Positions 15,206 to 24,592 of a stretch of 64,000 nucleotides of DNA are shown here, one piece after another; within the stretch, counting starts at the first letter, position 1; each line of letters opens with the position of its first letter. The position numbers were made by a program, and so were the translations under genes. The stretch is taken from contig MFPR01000028.1 of assembly GCA_001784175.1 (NCBI GenBank), positions 69,606-133,605 of the forward strand. Reading direction: 5' to 3'. The stretch is from Candidatus Lindowbacteria bacterium RIFCSPLOWO2_12_FULL_62_27. Lineage in GTDB: Bacteria > Lindowbacteria > 2-12-FULL-62-27. Under the pieces are notes generated by a model. That model was not told the DNA's origin and did not search any database. It saw nothing but the letters and a program-made list of their open reading frames with translations.

Positions 15206-17152
15206 TCAAGGGGTTATTGTAAGGCGAATTACAAATTCTTCCGGCCAAAATTCTTCGGCCGTGACAAAAACTTTCAAATAAAATGCCCTCTCGGAATCAA
15301 CATTTAATTTGAAACTAATTGTTTGTTGTTCCGCATATTTTGCATCGAAAGCCGATGCGTGTAGCGAATATTCATTGTTTTTGGAATCATGTGAAAAATT
15401 GTCTTTAATATAACCAGTGGGGGGCAGATCAAAATAATCTGGGAAGAGGCAGCGCAACCGCAGATTATGCAAATTGATCAGACCAGTATTGTTGATGGAC
15501 ATTTCTAAGCGGTTATCGCTTTGTTTGAGTTGCCGATTAAGGATCGAAATGGACAGAAGACTGTATTGCTTTTTAACCGTATAGGTATTGCCTATGAATT
15601 CAGAGCCCATTTTATCGATATGTTCGCCCGTCTCACTCTGAACGGCAATGTCCCTATTGCCGTAATAGTGCCCCCCGCCATCCTGCCAGAACAAATCTTT
15701 TGGCATTGATATCAACAACTTCTCAAACTCATCAGGTGAGAATTGTCTTCCAAAAATGATCTCGGCAATATTGATAGAAAATCTGCCCTTACTTGAAGTT
15801 TCGGCAAATAATTTCCCGTCAATACCGACTGTAGATTTATAAATGTTGTACGTTTTTTGAAATCTCCACAATTCGAATAAGAATGTTTTCTGATTTTGTG
15901 ACAAGTTGAGTAATCGTGCTTTTGTGTTGTCGATTGTTGATGCGCCAACAAGTTCATTCGCTTTTCCTGCTGAATCCTGCGTGACGGATTGTGGGGGAAA
16001 AAAGTGATTTAAGATTCGTTCGAGACCCCATTCATATGTCACCCCGACCGTGGTGACTAGTGCGGTTACCAGAAGTGAGGATATTATTGTAATTGGACGC
16101 CATTTCTTGCGCACATATTGCAGTAGGCGTTTTAATTTATTTGGTTGCGGCGTTCCTCCAACGCTGGTTTGTAGTGGAGGGAAGTCTGGAGTGCGAATAT
16201 CAGGAGCATTTGATTTCGTATGAATACCGACCTCAGTTACATTAAAGAGTGTGCGATCTACCTTTTTCAATATCCCGAGAAAATATTCGCTATTTTCAAA
16301 ATCGATGTATAAACGGGTCCACAAAGTTTTATCTTTGGCAACAATACTAATTAATGACGATTCACAGGCTTTAGCACCGTCCAAGTATTGACTCCATTCT
16401 GGATTGTGATCGTAGGCATCAAGTCCCTTCTGTCTTGCCCCGATTATGTATCGGATCGCCGTGACTAAAATGTGATATTCTTTTGAATCGGCATCAATTT
16501 TTCGAATGGATTTGAGTTTTTCGATGGTATGTCGGGCCAGAGTTTGTGATGAGTTCGTCAACATACCTGAAATGTTTCCCTTGGTTATACGAATTATGTG
16601 TGGTTCAAGATTATTTGCTTGGGCATATTCTAATGTCTGCTCATAAATGGTGATTGTCTTGCGATACATATCCAAGGCGGTAATAAAATCGTCATTGTTC
16701 CATGCCTGTCTGGCAAGGATTGCAAATTCTTGGGCATTAACTTCAAGCTGATAATATTTCAGGCTCTTCAGTCGTTCGGATAAATGTTGTTTAGTTCTTT
16801 CGGTCAGAGTTGGCGGCGGGGCCTGAATAATCTCTATAGTTTCTGTTACGATTTGTTGTGCCTCCTTGTTGCATTTTAATGCCACTTCGATGTCATTGCC
16901 GCTGTAGTGAAAAGAACTTTGGCAGTAATAACTGTCGTATGAATAGTATTTGCTAAAAACCCGGCTTTGAAAGCGAGTGTCTATGTTTTGTGTTGTGTCT
17001 TTGGCTACTTGATCGGCCAAGACCGAAGCCTCTCTATAAAGGTGCGCTGCTTGCTCATATAAAGGATAGTTATCTTCCGCTATGCGTGCTTGGTCTTGTA
17101 ACTTCCCGGCTTGGTCATACAGTTGTTCAATCTGATCTAATTTGTTTTCCAT
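15206..17152 (-). CDS. AT-rich single-pass membrane protein with helical-repeat N-terminus (unknown)
   Basis: A 648-residue protein I do not recognise. The first 330 residues are helical with TPR/MIT-like character (YPLYEQAAHLYREASVLADQVAKD, ALDMYRKTITIYEQTLEYAQANN). One membrane span lies near residues 352-375 (PITIISSLLVTALVTTVGVTYEW), and the last 230 residues look beta-rich (SISILNRQLKQSDNRLEMSINNTGLINLHNLRLRC), i.e. an Ig-like outer part. Base composition is visibly much more AT-rich than its neighbours, pointing to separate transfer. It lies 80 bp after the methyltransferase on the same strand, so it may be a third component of that cluster or a cargo gene. Confidence 0.75.
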   Translation of the reverse strand: MENKLDQIEQLYDQAGKLQDQARIAEDNYPLYEQAAHLYREASVLADQVAKDTTQNIDTRFQSRVFSKYYSYDSYYCQSSFHYSGNDIEVALKCNKEAQQIVTETIEIIQAPPPTLTERTKQHLSERLKSLKYYQLEVNAQEFAILARQAWNNDDFITALDMYRKTITIYEQTLEYAQANNLEPHIIRITKGNISGMLTNSSQTLARHTIEKLKSIRKIDADSKEYHILVTAIRYIIGARQKGLDAYDHNPEWSQYLDGAKACESSLISIVAKDKTLWTRLYIDFENSEYFLGILKKVDRTLFNVTEVGIHTKSNAPDIRTPDFPPLQTSVGGTPQPNKLKRLLQYVRKKWRPITIISSLLVTALVTTVGVTYEWGLERILNHFFPPQSVTQDSAGKANELVGASTIDNTKARLLNLSQNQKTFLFELWRFQKTYNIYKSTVGIDGKLFAETSSKGRFSINIAEIIFGRQFSPDEFEKLLISMPKDLFWQDGGGHYYGNRDIAVQSETGEHIDKMGSEFIGNTYTVKKQYSLLSISILNRQLKQSDNRLEMSINNTGLINLHNLRLRCLFPDYFDLPPTGYIKDNFSHDSKNNEYSLHASAFDAKYAEQQTISFKLNVDSERAFYLKVFVTAEEFWPEEFVIRLTITP

Positions 17153-17232
17153 GTGATTCTATTTATACAACAGTAGTTGATTCTTCGGGGCACTGTCGTC
17201 TAACGCATCGGTTGTCATCGTGACAAGCCGAG

Positions 17233-20200
17233 TCACGCGTCGTCGGCACCATCGTCCTGCCCCATCCGGTACTTGATGTCGTAATTCACGATGAAGTCCA
17301 GCTCCTCGTCCGTGAATCCGTAATGCTTCGCCAGAATACTGTCGATTTCGTCGATCACGGGCTTTGAAAGTAGAGCTTTTATTTCGTCATATTCGATTTT
17401 ATGCCCTTGGCTGGTATTGATCGTTTTACGTTTTGAGTTTGCAACAAGATCCTTCTGCAGTCGATTGTAGATTTTCCCCCACTGCGAAGTCTCCCATATG
17501 CGTGGGATTGGAGCCTCACGGAGCAGAACGTCGTTAATATGCTCGCAATCCGAGAAGACGGAATAAAACCAGTAGAACAGTGAAGAGTTTGCCAAGCAAG
17601 TTGCGAAACATGATGACTCTCTTGATACAAAACAGAGGGTTCTTCCGTGCGGGGGGGCGATTTGTTTGCCGTTTCTTTTGAAAAATGGCATACCCACGCA
17701 GGCTTTAACCCAATAACGACAGGCTTCCTGGTAGTACAAAAGATGGTCCGATTCGTTTTGCGTCAATCTCGACAAAACTTGTTCTTGCGTTCCGACCTTT
17801 TGGTGGATGACCTGTTCGAGATCGCTTCCTATTTTAGCAATCCGATGACCATCTTTACGAATGCCGTGCTGGGTCAAGGACAGGGTGGCCAGCGCGTGAT
17901 TGCGCTCTTCTGTATAGAACCGGCATACGCGGGAGCTCAGTATCACCGATTTTGGATCGACCGAAGAAAGTAATATCGATACGGGCATCTCCACGCCATC
18001 GAATACAGATTCTGGGCGACGCGGGAATGAAACTGTATAAAGACTACCGCGCTTCAGCAATATATTCTGTAATGAATCCATTCGTTCTGCAGAAAGCACC
18101 GTAAGCTGCACAATCAATCCGACGCGAGAAATGTTGTGACCGAGTTCTATCGAACGTTCACAGACATAAGAATAGAGATTCTTTGTTTCAAAGGTCTGAT
18201 AACTCTTTGGCAAAATAGAATAGGCAACCTTTGCAGGAGCATATACTACATACGGTGGATTCCCGATAATCACGTCGAACCCGCCGCCGCTCATGATCCC
18301 GTAGAACTCGGCGAACCAGTGGAACGGCAGATGCGATGAGCGCCATTTTTCGAGGAGTTTTGGTTTGTCCGCGTCGACACCGTATTCCTTGGCGAGCAGG
18401 TGATCGATTTCCGTTCGGAGTTTGTTCAGGCGTTTGCGGAGTTCGATTTTTGCGTCGGCGAATTTGGCGGCGTCCATGTCGTGCTCGGTCTGCATCTCAT
18501 GGAATTTCTTGAACGCGCGGTCCACAAGTTCCGCGTCCTCCTCGATGCGCCTGATTTGGTCGTGAAACAAACCCAGCGTGCCTTCTTCGGAGATTTTTAT
18601 CTGATCAAGCGTGGCGTACCCCACAAGCGTGTTGCCCGGGCGGATGTTGAAGTCGATGTCGGGGAGGGGCTCAATCTGGCGGTGGTCGTCGACTTGGGCC
18701 ACGAGTTTCAGGAACAGCCGCAGTTTGCAGATTTCGACGGCTTCCTCCATGATGTCCACGCCGTAGAGGTTGTTCACGACGATGGATTTCAGGATGTAGT
18801 ACCGGCGGTTGGGATGTTTGGCGACTTGTTCGAGCGTTTTCCGGAAGTCGGCGAACTTTTCCGGGCGGTGTTTTTCGCCGGATCGCACAAGGTCGTACAG
18901 AAAAGCCTGCATACGGTCGAGGCAGGCGTCGTAGAGCGGTTCAAGGATATTAAGCGAGGCGAACAAAAACGCGCCCGAGCCGCAGGTCGGGTCGAGCACC
19001 GACACGCGCTCGATGGCCTGCCAGAATGCGCGCAGGACTTCCGGCTCCTCGCAATTCTCAACGGCATCTTCGGCGAACTGGCAGATGTCGAGATTGTACG
19101 TGATGAGGTCGTTGATCGAATGGATGTCGCCCGACTTGAGCTTCACGCGGAGTTCTAAGCACCGATTTCTCCGCGCGACGTATTCGCGCCAAGTTTCAGT
19201 CGGCAGAGTCAGTTTCTTTCCGTCGGCGGCCAGATCGGCTTCACCGAGGTTGTAGCGGCGGTCGAACATTCGTTTTTTAGGGTCGCGCATTCCTTTTTGA
19301 ACGAAATCCGGCAGGGCCGACTCCGGAATGATTTTTCCCTTTTCGTCAATGACGCCCCGGCGGACCGGCTCGTAGATGTATCGGTCGGGATCGGCCGCCA
19401 ATAGTTTCCAGAGGACGCTTCCGGGTTTGAACGCGGCCGCGCATTTTTTCTCGGCGGCGTCGAACAGAAACGGGATGATCGTGTTTCGGGCGATGTATCC
19501 GGTGATGTCCTCCTTGGTATAGTAGGCGCCCATCTGTTTCTGATTGATATATTTTTCGAAGATGTATCCGAGCACGTCCGGATTGATCTCATTGTCGGCG
19601 CGGAGCGGGCGCTCGTCGAGGTGCCACTGGTATTGATCGAAAAAATTGAACAGCCGCTCGAACGCCTCATCGGGGATGTCGATGCCGGTGTGCGTTTTCT
19701 CCAGGTCGTGAACGTCGAAGAGGCCGCCGTTCAAGTAAGGAATTTCCCCGAGAAGCGCCTCGAAATCTTTCTGGCGCGCGCCGGGGGGTTTGCCCAATCC
19801 TTCATGAAACAGACGCATGAGGAAAAACCGGTAGAACGACAGAAACTTGCCCTTGCCCTTTTGCTCCTGAACTTTTGCCATTCGACTGCGCAGATAATTC
19901 GAATCGCCGTCGAGGTAGCCTTTCTTCTGGATGAAGTAAACGAACATGAGACGGTTGAGCATGAGCGACGCATACCAGTCGCGGTCGGATTCGGTCGGAA
20001 TGTTTTTGACGAATTTCAGAAAGGCCGCATGTTCTTCTTTGAAATGCTCGTAAAACCGTTTTGTGACCCGATCGACGTCGAATGCCTGCCGGACGCGGCC
20101 GGCCAACTGCGGCAGATTGACACGTTCTTCTTCGGCCAGTTCGACGGACAGTATTTGCAGTTTCTGGATCAGCGCATCTCCCGGCTGATCTCTGTGGTAG

Positions 20201-20553
20201 GTAGGCTCACGGCAGGCCAGAGGGCGATTCGGTTCGCGCTTGACCCACTGCCACGTCTGCATCGCTCTGTCGGAATCCGTGAAGATAATGATGTGCTCGT
20301 AGGCGGATTTGGTCACCTGGCGTTCAATCTTTCGTCGGACGGCGGAGTTCGGAAACGCCTTCGGGCTTGGCGCCTGGCACTCAAAAACCTGGAAGCCCCG
20401 CTTTTGGGCAACCGCCCGAAGCGCATGCGACTGACCGTCCACCGTGACGTCGATGCCGCCCTGATGTCGGTCCCATCCCAGTTCCTCGATGAACAATGCG
20501 CGAAAGTCGGCCGCTTTCAGGAATTCACGGATGCGGGACGGATTCGCGGGCAC
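17233..20553 (-). CDS. Eco57I-type N6-adenine methyltransferase (DISARM/BREX-like)
   Basis: A large (1106-residue) class I methyltransferase. SAM-binding motif I is VLDPTCGSGAFLFA near residue 519 and catalytic motif IV is FDVIIGNPPYVVYA near residue 762. A helical region specific to this group precedes them (MLNRLMFVYFIQKKGYLDGD, NEINPDVLGYIFEKYINQKQMGAYYTKEDI). The N-terminal 170 residues (FRALFIEELGWDRHQGGIDVTV...GFQVFECQA) are a separate domain, possibly nuclease-like, whose catalytic residues I cannot assign. The gene starts 3 bp after the helicase stop, so they form an operon. Related methylases mark self DNA in DISARM class 1 (DrmMI) and BREX (PglX) or act as type IIG enzymes; no drmABC or BREX genes are present here. 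Confidence 0.88.
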   Translation of the reverse strand: MPANPSRIREFLKAADFRALFIEELGWDRHQGGIDVTVDGQSHALRAVAQKRGFQVFECQAPSPKAFPNSAVRRKIERQVTKSAYEHIIIFTDSDRAMQTWQWVKREPNRPLACREPTYHRDQPGDALIQKLQILSVELAEEERVNLPQLAGRVRQAFDVDRVTKRFYEHFKEEHAAFLKFVKNIPTESDRDWYASLMLNRLMFVYFIQKKGYLDGDSNYLRSRMAKVQEQKGKGKFLSFYRFFLMRLFHEGLGKPPGARQKDFEALLGEIPYLNGGLFDVHDLEKTHTGIDIPDEAFERLFNFFDQYQWHLDERPLRADNEINPDVLGYIFEKYINQKQMGAYYTKEDITGYIARNTIIPFLFDAAEKKCAAAFKPGSVLWKLLAADPDRYIYEPVRRGVIDEKGKIIPESALPDFVQKGMRDPKKRMFDRRYNLGEADLAADGKKLTLPTETWREYVARRNRCLELRVKLKSGDIHSINDLITYNLDICQFAEDAVENCEEPEVLRAFWQAIERVSVLDPTCGSGAFLFASLNILEPLYDACLDRMQAFLYDLVRSGEKHRPEKFADFRKTLEQVAKHPNRRYYILKSIVVNNLYGVDIMEEAVEICKLRLFLKLVAQVDDHRQIEPLPDIDFNIRPGNTLVGYATLDQIKISEEGTLGLFHDQIRRIEEDAELVDRAFKKFHEMQTEHDMDAAKFADAKIELRKRLNKLRTEIDHLLAKEYGVDADKPKLLEKWRSSHLPFHWFAEFYGIMSGGGFDVIIGNPPYVVYAPAKVAYSILPKSYQTFETKNLYSYVCERSIELGHNISRVGLIVQLTVLSAERMDSLQNILLKRGSLYTVSFPRRPESVFDGVEMPVSILLSSVDPKSVILSSRVCRFYTEERNHALATLSLTQHGIRKDGHRIAKIGSDLEQVIHQKVGTQEQVLSRLTQNESDHLLYYQEACRYWVKACVGMPFFKRNGKQIAPPHGRTLCFVSRESSCFATCLANSSLFYWFYSVFSDCEHINDVLLREAPIPRIWETSQWGKIYNRLQKDLVANSKRKTINTSQGHKIEYDEIKALLSKPVIDEIDSILAKHYGFTDEELDFIVNYDIKYRMGQDDGADDA

Positions 20554-20556
20554 GGG

Positions 20557-23500
20557 TTACGGGGCCTTCCTGGTCAGTGATAGACCCATGGAGCAAATGA
20601 GTTGCGGCTCCTGGACATGCTCGGATTCCTCGACCACGCAAAGCCGTCCTTCTTCCCGCAGGTCCACGACCATCTCGGCCAACTGCTCATTCGAAATTCC
20701 GGCGCGCAGTTGGCGGTTAAGGGCGTCCACCGCGGTTTGCCGCAACGGATACCGATAGATGTCTTCGACGGCCTTGGACAATTGATCCGAGGAAAAAAGG
20801 GTCCCCTTGATTTGTTCGGCATAATGTTTGAGGCGGTCATAGGTGCGGAATCTGGCGCCGGCGGGTCGGCCGAGTTGTCCGCCCGCTGATGATGATTCCT
20901 CTTTCATAATCTGTTCGACCGCCTTATGGACAAGCTCGTGATGGTTCTCCTCGCGCGGCAGGGGCGTCGTGTCGGGCGCGCATTCCGCCGCCTTCAAAAT
21001 AGCGAACTGGGATTCTGTCACGCTGTTGCCGTTTCTATCCATCCACGCAAGCGCGTCGTTTCCCTCGCCTGTTCGCATATAAACCAGGGCGCCGTCCGGT
21101 TCTTTTTCCGTCGGCTTGAACGCGCGCGTCGCGTAGACCACGGGCGGCAAGTCGGGGATGGTTTTTTGAAGACGCGGATCGGCGGTGACGGCGTTTTTCC
21201 AGATTTGGTAGGCATAGGACGCCAGATCGACCTCGGAATCCGCATCGCCGTCGAGCGTCCCGGCCTTTTCCGTAAACAGGTCGCGGATGACCTTCGGATC
21301 CGGCTCGTCCTCAAAAAAACGCTCATCGGCGCCGACGACTTCGGCGTTTTCCTTGAGCCGCCTGCGGACGCGCTGGCGCAAACGGATGATTCGTTCCACG
21401 CCGTCGGCCGGCAGAAAAGAATAGCACAAAATATTTTCCGCTTTTTGTCCGATGCGGTCCACGCGGCCCGCGCGCTGGATGAGCCGGATGATCGCCCAGG
21501 GAAGATCGTAATTGACGACGATCGCGGCGTCCTGAAGATTTTGGCCTTCGCTCAAGACGTCGGTGGCGATCAGGACGCGCAGTTCGTCGTCGGGCCGGAC
21601 ACGGCCGCGCTTTAGGTTGCTTTCGGGACTGAACCGCCATGCGAGTGCGGTCGGATCGTCGTTGTCGCCTGTCACGCCGGCCGCGCCGGCCAACCCGCGC
21701 GCGCGAAGCCGGCCATCGAGATAAAGCACGGTATCGGCAAACTGGGTGAAGACAAGGACTTTTTCTTTTTGATGGTGCCCGCTCAACAATTTCCAGAGGG
21801 CGTCCAGTTTGGCGTCCTTGGCGGGGTCCCACTCGCCGCAGATTTTCAATACGTTGAGGAGCGCCTTGACGTCATCGCGCAATGCTGTGGAGAGATCGCC
21901 AGTGAAGAATTCAGATGGAAGCCACTTGAACCGGCGCTTGAGTGGGCCCGTATATTCAGCGTAAACATCGACCGCGCGCGCCTTGAAATCCGCGGCCGTC
22001 CGGAGAGTCGACGTTTGGGATTTGTTCCGGCGGGTTTCCGTTTCCTCGTCGTCCTGCTCAAGCAGATCGTCTTCATCGTCATCCGAGAAGCGCGTATCGA
22101 GGAGTTCCGCGTCCTGCGTGCCGATGGGGAGAGGCAAATTATTTTCGATGGCGTGGAGATAGACGCAGTTTCGGAGAATGTGCCGCTCGATGGACTGCAA
22201 AAATGCCTGACCGCTGCTCTCAAGGCGCTTGAAGAGATTTGTCCGGCAGAATCCCATCAGCCGCTTGCCGGCCTTGGAAAGATCATCCAGAGTCTTTTTT
22301 TCAGTGGGCGTTGGCGGAGACGGGGGCGAAGGAGCGATGTAGTTCGCGAGGCCGTAGCGAGGCACGGTCAGGCCATTGATGGCGCCGACGACGTTGTCGT
22401 CGTACAGGCGCGCGTATTGATCCGCCGAATCCTTGTCATTGATCTTGAACTTGACCGTCTTGGGCAGGCGGGTCGGGAAGTGGGAGCGAGTGCCGTCTTC
22501 AAACAAAAGATATGGCCGGGCGCTTTTCGGCCTGGGTTTGGCGCACTTGGGGCATGCGCCGTCCGTGGCGGCGATGGGTGATTTGCATGCCGCGCAGTCC
22601 ACGATGGCGTAATTCTCTTGAATGAAAGTCCGAGTCCGCCGGACCAGATAGAGCCGCATGAGTTCGCGCCAGTCGTCGGCGTAGTCGCTTTTCTCAAATG
22701 CGGAGAGCGACCGGACGGGGCATTGGTGTTTGCGGATAAATTCAATTTCGCCGATCGTTCGGAGAAGCTGTTCCGGCCGGATGCTCAATTCGTGATCGTC
22801 GGGAATGAACAGGCGCAACTGATTCGCCAGATCGAGATATGTCTTGTTGTAGGGCGTGGCCGACAGCAGAATGCACTTGCTGTCATTACCGGCGATGTAC
22901 TCCTGAATGGCGCGGTATCGTTTGCCTTCGCGATTGCGTAGGTTGTGGCTCTCGTCGATGATGACAAGCCGGTACCGGCGAAGATCAGGCAGTTCCCGGA
23001 TGGCGCGGCTTATCGAGAGAACTTTGGCGTGCAAGCGGTATTGATCCCGATGGTCCTCCCACATGGACACGAGATTTTTCGGACAGAGGATCAGGGTCTC
23101 CAGACCGAAATCATCCTCGAAGACGCGCGCGAGGGCCGTGGCCATGAGGGTTTTGCCGAGGCCGACGACGTCGCCGATCAGTACGCCACCGCGCTTGTTG
23201 ATGTGATGGGCGGCGATTTTCACGGCCGCCTTCTGGAACTCAAAAAGCCTGTTGCCGAAATCGGTCGGGATTCGAAATTCCGTGAGACCCGCCCGGGCCT
23301 CCTGGGAAAGATGATAGGCCATTTTGATATAGATGTGGTACGGGGGAATGAGGTCCTCTCGCGCCCAGCTTTCCTCGATGATCTGGACCAGCTCGTCGGA
23401 AATGTCGATGCACCTGTTGTCGTTCCAGCGATCCTCGAACCACTTGGACAATTTCTTGCAGGCGTCGTGGTCGAGCACGTCCACGTTCAGCTCGCCCTGC

Positions 23501-24009
23501 TTGGACAGTCCGGCCATGGTCAGGTTGCTGCTGCCGAGGTAGCTGACGATGGGGTTGATTGGGTCCGGCCGGAAGAGCAGATAGAGTTTGGCGTGAAGCG
23601 GATGACGGAGAAACAATTTGACGACAACTTTTTTGGATTTGATCTGTGCGGCCAGGCGGCGCAGGCCGGCTTCGTCCTCGTTTGTCGGGATGCCGATGGT
23701 CAACTGGTCGCGGAAATCCTGCGCCAGTTTTTTCTTGATTCGAAGGACCGTCTGATTGTCCAGTTGGGCGTCATCGTGCGCCAAAGTCATCAGAGTCCGC
23801 AATTCTTCCTGCGGGGGGCGCTGCATGCCGACCAATAACCGGCAACAATGGCCGTCGCCACCGGACCAGCGTTCGACGCGCCGGTCGAGTTGTTTCCAGC
23901 CGCGCAAATTGAAATAGCCGACGCAGAAGTCGGCGCGGTCGGTGATGTCGAGGGTCTGCTGTAAGGCCGTGATGAGGTGGTCGTCGATGTTGTCAAATAT
24001 TCTTGGCAT
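20557..24009 (-). CDS. SNF2-family helicase with N-terminal phospholipase D domain
   Basis: 1150 residues. The N-terminal 250 carry a PLD-type nuclease-like domain (VGYFNLRGWKQL, HPLHAKLYLLF as the HxK motif, GSSNLTMAG). Next comes an SF2/SNF2 motor with DVVGLGKT (Walker A), VIIDESHNLRN (box II), LLSATPYNK (III), a CxxC...CxxC zinc knuckle between the lobes, and motifs V-VI in LIATDVLSEGQNLQDA and RLIQRAGRVDRIGQ. The start at 24009 (MPRIFDNIDDH) fits where the PLD domain begins; the extra upstream frame to 24180 lies in the structured repeat. Paired with the methyltransferase it looks like a restriction-type anti-phage module similar to DISARM drmD-drmMI, but with the PLD function fused in. 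Confidence 0.9.
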   Translation of the reverse strand: MPRIFDNIDDHLITALQQTLDITDRADFCVGYFNLRGWKQLDRRVERWSGGDGHCCRLLVGMQRPPQEELRTLMTLAHDDAQLDNQTVLRIKKKLAQDFRDQLTIGIPTNEDEAGLRRLAAQIKSKKVVVKLFLRHPLHAKLYLLFRPDPINPIVSYLGSSNLTMAGLSKQGELNVDVLDHDACKKLSKWFEDRWNDNRCIDISDELVQIIEESWAREDLIPPYHIYIKMAYHLSQEARAGLTEFRIPTDFGNRLFEFQKAAVKIAAHHINKRGGVLIGDVVGLGKTLMATALARVFEDDFGLETLILCPKNLVSMWEDHRDQYRLHAKVLSISRAIRELPDLRRYRLVIIDESHNLRNREGKRYRAIQEYIAGNDSKCILLSATPYNKTYLDLANQLRLFIPDDHELSIRPEQLLRTIGEIEFIRKHQCPVRSLSAFEKSDYADDWRELMRLYLVRRTRTFIQENYAIVDCAACKSPIAATDGACPKCAKPRPKSARPYLLFEDGTRSHFPTRLPKTVKFKINDKDSADQYARLYDDNVVGAINGLTVPRYGLANYIAPSPPSPPTPTEKKTLDDLSKAGKRLMGFCRTNLFKRLESSGQAFLQSIERHILRNCVYLHAIENNLPLPIGTQDAELLDTRFSDDDEDDLLEQDDEETETRRNKSQTSTLRTAADFKARAVDVYAEYTGPLKRRFKWLPSEFFTGDLSTALRDDVKALLNVLKICGEWDPAKDAKLDALWKLLSGHHQKEKVLVFTQFADTVLYLDGRLRARGLAGAAGVTGDNDDPTALAWRFSPESNLKRGRVRPDDELRVLIATDVLSEGQNLQDAAIVVNYDLPWAIIRLIQRAGRVDRIGQKAENILCYSFLPADGVERIIRLRQRVRRRLKENAEVVGADERFFEDEPDPKVIRDLFTEKAGTLDGDADSEVDLASYAYQIWKNAVTADPRLQKTIPDLPPVVYATRAFKPTEKEPDGALVYMRTGEGNDALAWMDRNGNSVTESQFAILKAAECAPDTTPLPREENHHELVHKAVEQIMKEESSSAGGQLGRPAGARFRTYDRLKHYAEQIKGTLFSSDQLSKAVEDIYRYPLRQTAVDALNRQLRAGISNEQLAEMVVDLREEGRLCVVEESEHVQEPQLICSMGLSLTRKAP

Positions 24010-24117
24010 GGGCAGACGATAGCTTTGGCGGCGGGAGAGGGCAACGGTGAAAAATGCGGCTTGTGTTTTGAAGGTCGCCTGTATATTATCCGAATTGCGG
24101 CAGATTGCCGCGAAGTT

Positions 24118-24256
24118 GTCGACTGGGAACCATACAGCCTTCCTGCCTGGAGGGGAATGCTCTGTCCACGATGAATACACGTGGACGAGCGTCCTTTTTC
24201 GAACCCGTCCAGGCTTCCCAGTCGACGACGAAGTTCAGGGCGCTCGTCCTTTGCCC
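24118..24256 (+). ncRNA. Structured repeat element, copy A (three nested stems)
   Basis: Outer stem GTCGACTGGGAA/TTCCCAGTCGAC (24118-24129/24215-24226), middle stem GCCTGGA/TCCAGGC (24145-24151/24208-24214) and inner stem GTCCACG/CGTGGAC (24164-24170/24180-24186). Unpaired or flanking blocks TGCTCTG, GCGTCC, GAACCCGTC and CGACGAAGTTC are shared with copy B (45208-45342), whereas the stem sequences differ on both arms. A GGGC...GCCC hairpin follows just upstream of the ribosome-binding site of the gene at 24270. No known RNA family was recognised. Confidence 0.65.
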
Positions 24257-24269
24257 ATGGGGAACACAG

Positions 24270-24398
24270 ATGAAAATACCGGAGTGGATCCGATACGACC
24301 CAGAGGATCCGAAGCAGAGGCATGATGCGCGAATCGCGCTGGCGATTCTTGCCCTCGGCGCGGTGCTGGCGGTACTGCGGCAGTTCGGGTTGCTCTGA
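24270..24398 (+). CDS. Small single-span membrane protein
   Basis: A 42-residue peptide MKIPEWIRYDPEDPKQRHDA followed by one hydrophobic helix (RIALAILALGAVLAVLRQFG). A GGGGA motif sits 7 bp before the ATG, directly after the structured element. Its stop overlaps the next start (TGATG), so the two small genes are translationally coupled. Function unknown. Confidence 0.5.
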   Translation: MKIPEWIRYDPEDPKQRHDARIALAILALGAVLAVLRQFGLL

Positions 24399-24592
24399 TG
24401 GCGGAGTTTTGTCTCGCGTGCTATCTGTCGCAAATCAAGCCCGAGGATGTCGATACGGCGGCGGTGGCGCTGTCCGAGGGCGAGGAGCTTTGCGAGGGGT
24501 GCGGGGAGTTTAAGCAGATTGTCGAGACGGTGGCAGAGCCGGTCCCGAGAAGGCGGACATTTCGGGAGATATTCTTGCGGTGGAGGATTTAG
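24398..24592 (+). CDS. Small CxxC zinc-ribbon-like protein
   Basis: A 64-residue peptide with two cysteine pairs, FCLACYLSQ and LCEGCGEF, about 30 residues apart, a small zinc-ribbon layout, then a basic C-terminus (RRRTFREIFLRWRI). It starts in the TGATG overlap with the preceding small membrane protein gene. Function unknown; the pair may be one regulatory or structural unit under the upstream structured element. Confidence 0.5.
   Translation: MAEFCLACYLSQIKPEDVDTAAVALSEGEELCEGCGEFKQIVETVAEPVPRRRTFREIFLRWRI

Noticed and set aside
18400-19158. Plus-strand ORF of 252 codons
   Set aside because: Antisense to the methyltransferase between its motifs I and IV; no start signals.
24010-24180. 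Extended N-terminus of the helicase up to an ATG at 24180
   Set aside because: The extra 57 codons lie across the structured element and the PLD domain begins at the ATG at 24009.
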